The position numbers and the translations under genes are program-made. The notes beneath the pieces were generated by a model. The model ran no database searches and had not been told where the DNA came from. It worked only from the letters and a program-made list of their open reading frames with translations. A DNA stretch of 6,613 nt from an uncultured Ruminococcus sp. (GTDB lineage: Bacteria > Bacillota > Clostridia > Oscillospirales > Acutalibacteraceae), in contig CACYDK010000084.1 in the NCBI GenBank assembly GCA_902773155.1, positions 1 through 6,613 on the forward strand, given 5' to 3'. The first letter of the stretch is position 1. Each line of letters opens with the position of its first letter. This document shows positions 6,216 through 6,613 of the stretch, one piece after another.

Positions 6216-6244
6216 TTGACTTGATCATTTGATTATTGTATGGT
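6216..6244 (+). promoter_or_regulatory. Probable promoter of the Cys-rich protein / LytTR gene pair
   Basis: TTGACT (6216-6221) and TATGGT (6239-6244) are spaced by 17 nt, matching consensus at 5 and 4 of 6 positions. The expected start is near 6251, which leaves room for the GGGGGAGAGG ribosome binding site at 6263-6272. If so, the ATG at 6240 lies inside the promoter and cannot be the start of the downstream gene. Confidence 0.55.
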
Positions 6245-6278
6245 CATAAAAGATAATATTTCGGGGGAGAGGATTCTT

Positions 6279-6509
6279 TTGCGTAATGAAACCGTGTTAT
6301 CCCAAAATATAATACGCGGAAGATGCTCGCTTTTTGTTTGTCGCTTATGTCGTACAAAGTACGGCTGGGAGCATCAGCCGTGGTGCGAGCTCTACTCGGT
6401 TACCAGGTCGGCTTGTAATGATTGCCGATACTATCGGACAAAGAACGCCGAGTGCGCTCATCCGTTGAAAAAACTAAGTAAGGGGGGACTGCCGTATGAA
6501 GAAGCTTAA
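6279..6509 (+). CDS. Small Cys-rich, probably zinc-binding protein of unknown function
   Basis: From a TTG start the product has 76 residues. I prefer TTG at 6279 over the in-frame ATG at 6240. GGGGGAGAGG (6263-6272) sits 6 nt before the TTG, whereas the ATG has no ribosome binding site and overlaps the -10 box. Seven cysteines (16, 21, 24, 36, 46, 49, 59) and two histidines (32, 61) suggest two metal sites: CRLC with C36, and CNDC with CAH at 59-61. The middle reads KYGWEHQPWCEL and the second half ACNDCRYYRTKNAECAHP, which looks like a genuine conserved zinc-ribbon-like motif, but I do not recognise the family. There is no membrane segment. The last 14 nt overlap the start of the LytTR-like gene, so the two are probably co-translated and functionally linked. 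That it is coding is likely but not certain. Confidence 0.6.
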   Translation: MRNETVLSQNIIRGRCSLFVCRLCRTKYGWEHQPWCELYSVTRSACNDCRYYRTKNAECAHPLKKLSKGGLPYEEA

Positions 6510-6613
6510 GGTTCGCTTTGAGCGTGACAAAACGCTCAGCGATATAGAAATAGTAGTCAGAGCCGACAACGAAAGCGATCAGGTAAGAGAAATCATCGAG
6601 AGCCTTACGCAGC
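6496..6613 (+). CDS. Probable LytTR-family DNA-binding protein, N-terminal fragment (cut by window edge)
   Basis: The first 39 codons are present, starting MKKLKVRFERDKTLSDIEI. The ATG at 6496 has a very strong AGGGGGGA (6481-6488) 7 nt upstream. The N-terminus (VRFERDKTLSDIEIVVRADN, then SDQVREIIESL) resembles the short beta-strand and helix extension that precedes the LytTR DNA-binding domain in small clostridial regulators of about 150 residues lacking a receiver domain. The diagnostic LytTR domain itself would lie beyond the edge, so the assignment rests on pattern memory of a short segment. The start overlaps the end of the Cys-rich gene by 14 nt, suggesting one operon under the promoter at 6216-6244. 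Confidence 0.6.
   Translation, partial: MKKLKVRFERDKTLSDIEIVVRADNESDQVREIIESLTQ

Noticed and set aside
6071..6240. Search for CIRCE (TTAGCACTC-N9-GAGTGCTAA) or CtsR boxes near htpG
   Set aside because: Neither motif is present in the intergenic region on either strand.
1..6613. Mobile elements, CRISPR arrays, tRNA or rRNA genes
   Set aside because: No transposase or integrase, no spaced direct repeats, no terminal inverted repeats and no tRNA- or rRNA-like sequence were seen.

Overview
The window looks like a chromosomal segment from a Gram-positive anaerobe of the class Clostridia, probably of the Ruminococcaceae/Oscillospiraceae type. The reasons are a feoA-feoA-feoB operon ending in a FeoB-associated Cys-rich membrane protein, a small DUF1540 protein, strong GGAGG-like ribosome binding sites, and a LytTR-type protein start at the right edge. 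The taxon is an inference from gene content, not from a marker gene.

Left part (1-760): a truncated minus-strand gene for a membrane-anchored protein I do not recognise runs off the left edge. A divergent plus-strand DUF1540 gene follows. A strong 14-bp hairpin then stands between this gene and the converging feo operon and can serve as a terminator for both strands.

Middle part (763-3950): a four-gene ferrous iron uptake operon on the minus strand, read from right to left as feoA, feoA, feoB and a 54-residue Cys-rich membrane protein. The gaps between genes are only 12-15 nt. Upstream is a perfect consensus sigma-A-type promoter (TTGACA, 17 nt, TATAAT). Just downstream of its start lie two inverted repeats built on GTTAG/CTAAC words, a likely operator region for a DtxR/MntR-type metal repressor. 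FeoB carries an acidic insertion of roughly 100 residues between its first and second membrane segments.

Right part (4061-6613): htpG (bacterial Hsp90) on the minus strand, complete, with its own promoter, a remarkable 17-bp leader hairpin and a clean intrinsic terminator. Diverging from it on the plus strand, a promoter leads to a small Cys-rich protein (7 Cys in 76 residues, probably TTG start). Its end overlaps the start of a LytTR-like regulator gene cut by the right edge.

The genes work mainly as separate units. The feo operon imports Fe(II): FeoB is the GTP-dependent channel/transporter, the FeoA proteins are its cytosolic partners, and the Cys-rich protein is a presumed accessory. HtpG is a general chaperone. 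I see no wholly new system. The points most worth checking are the FeoB insertion, the operator pair, the htpG leader hairpin and the Cys-rich/LytTR gene pair.
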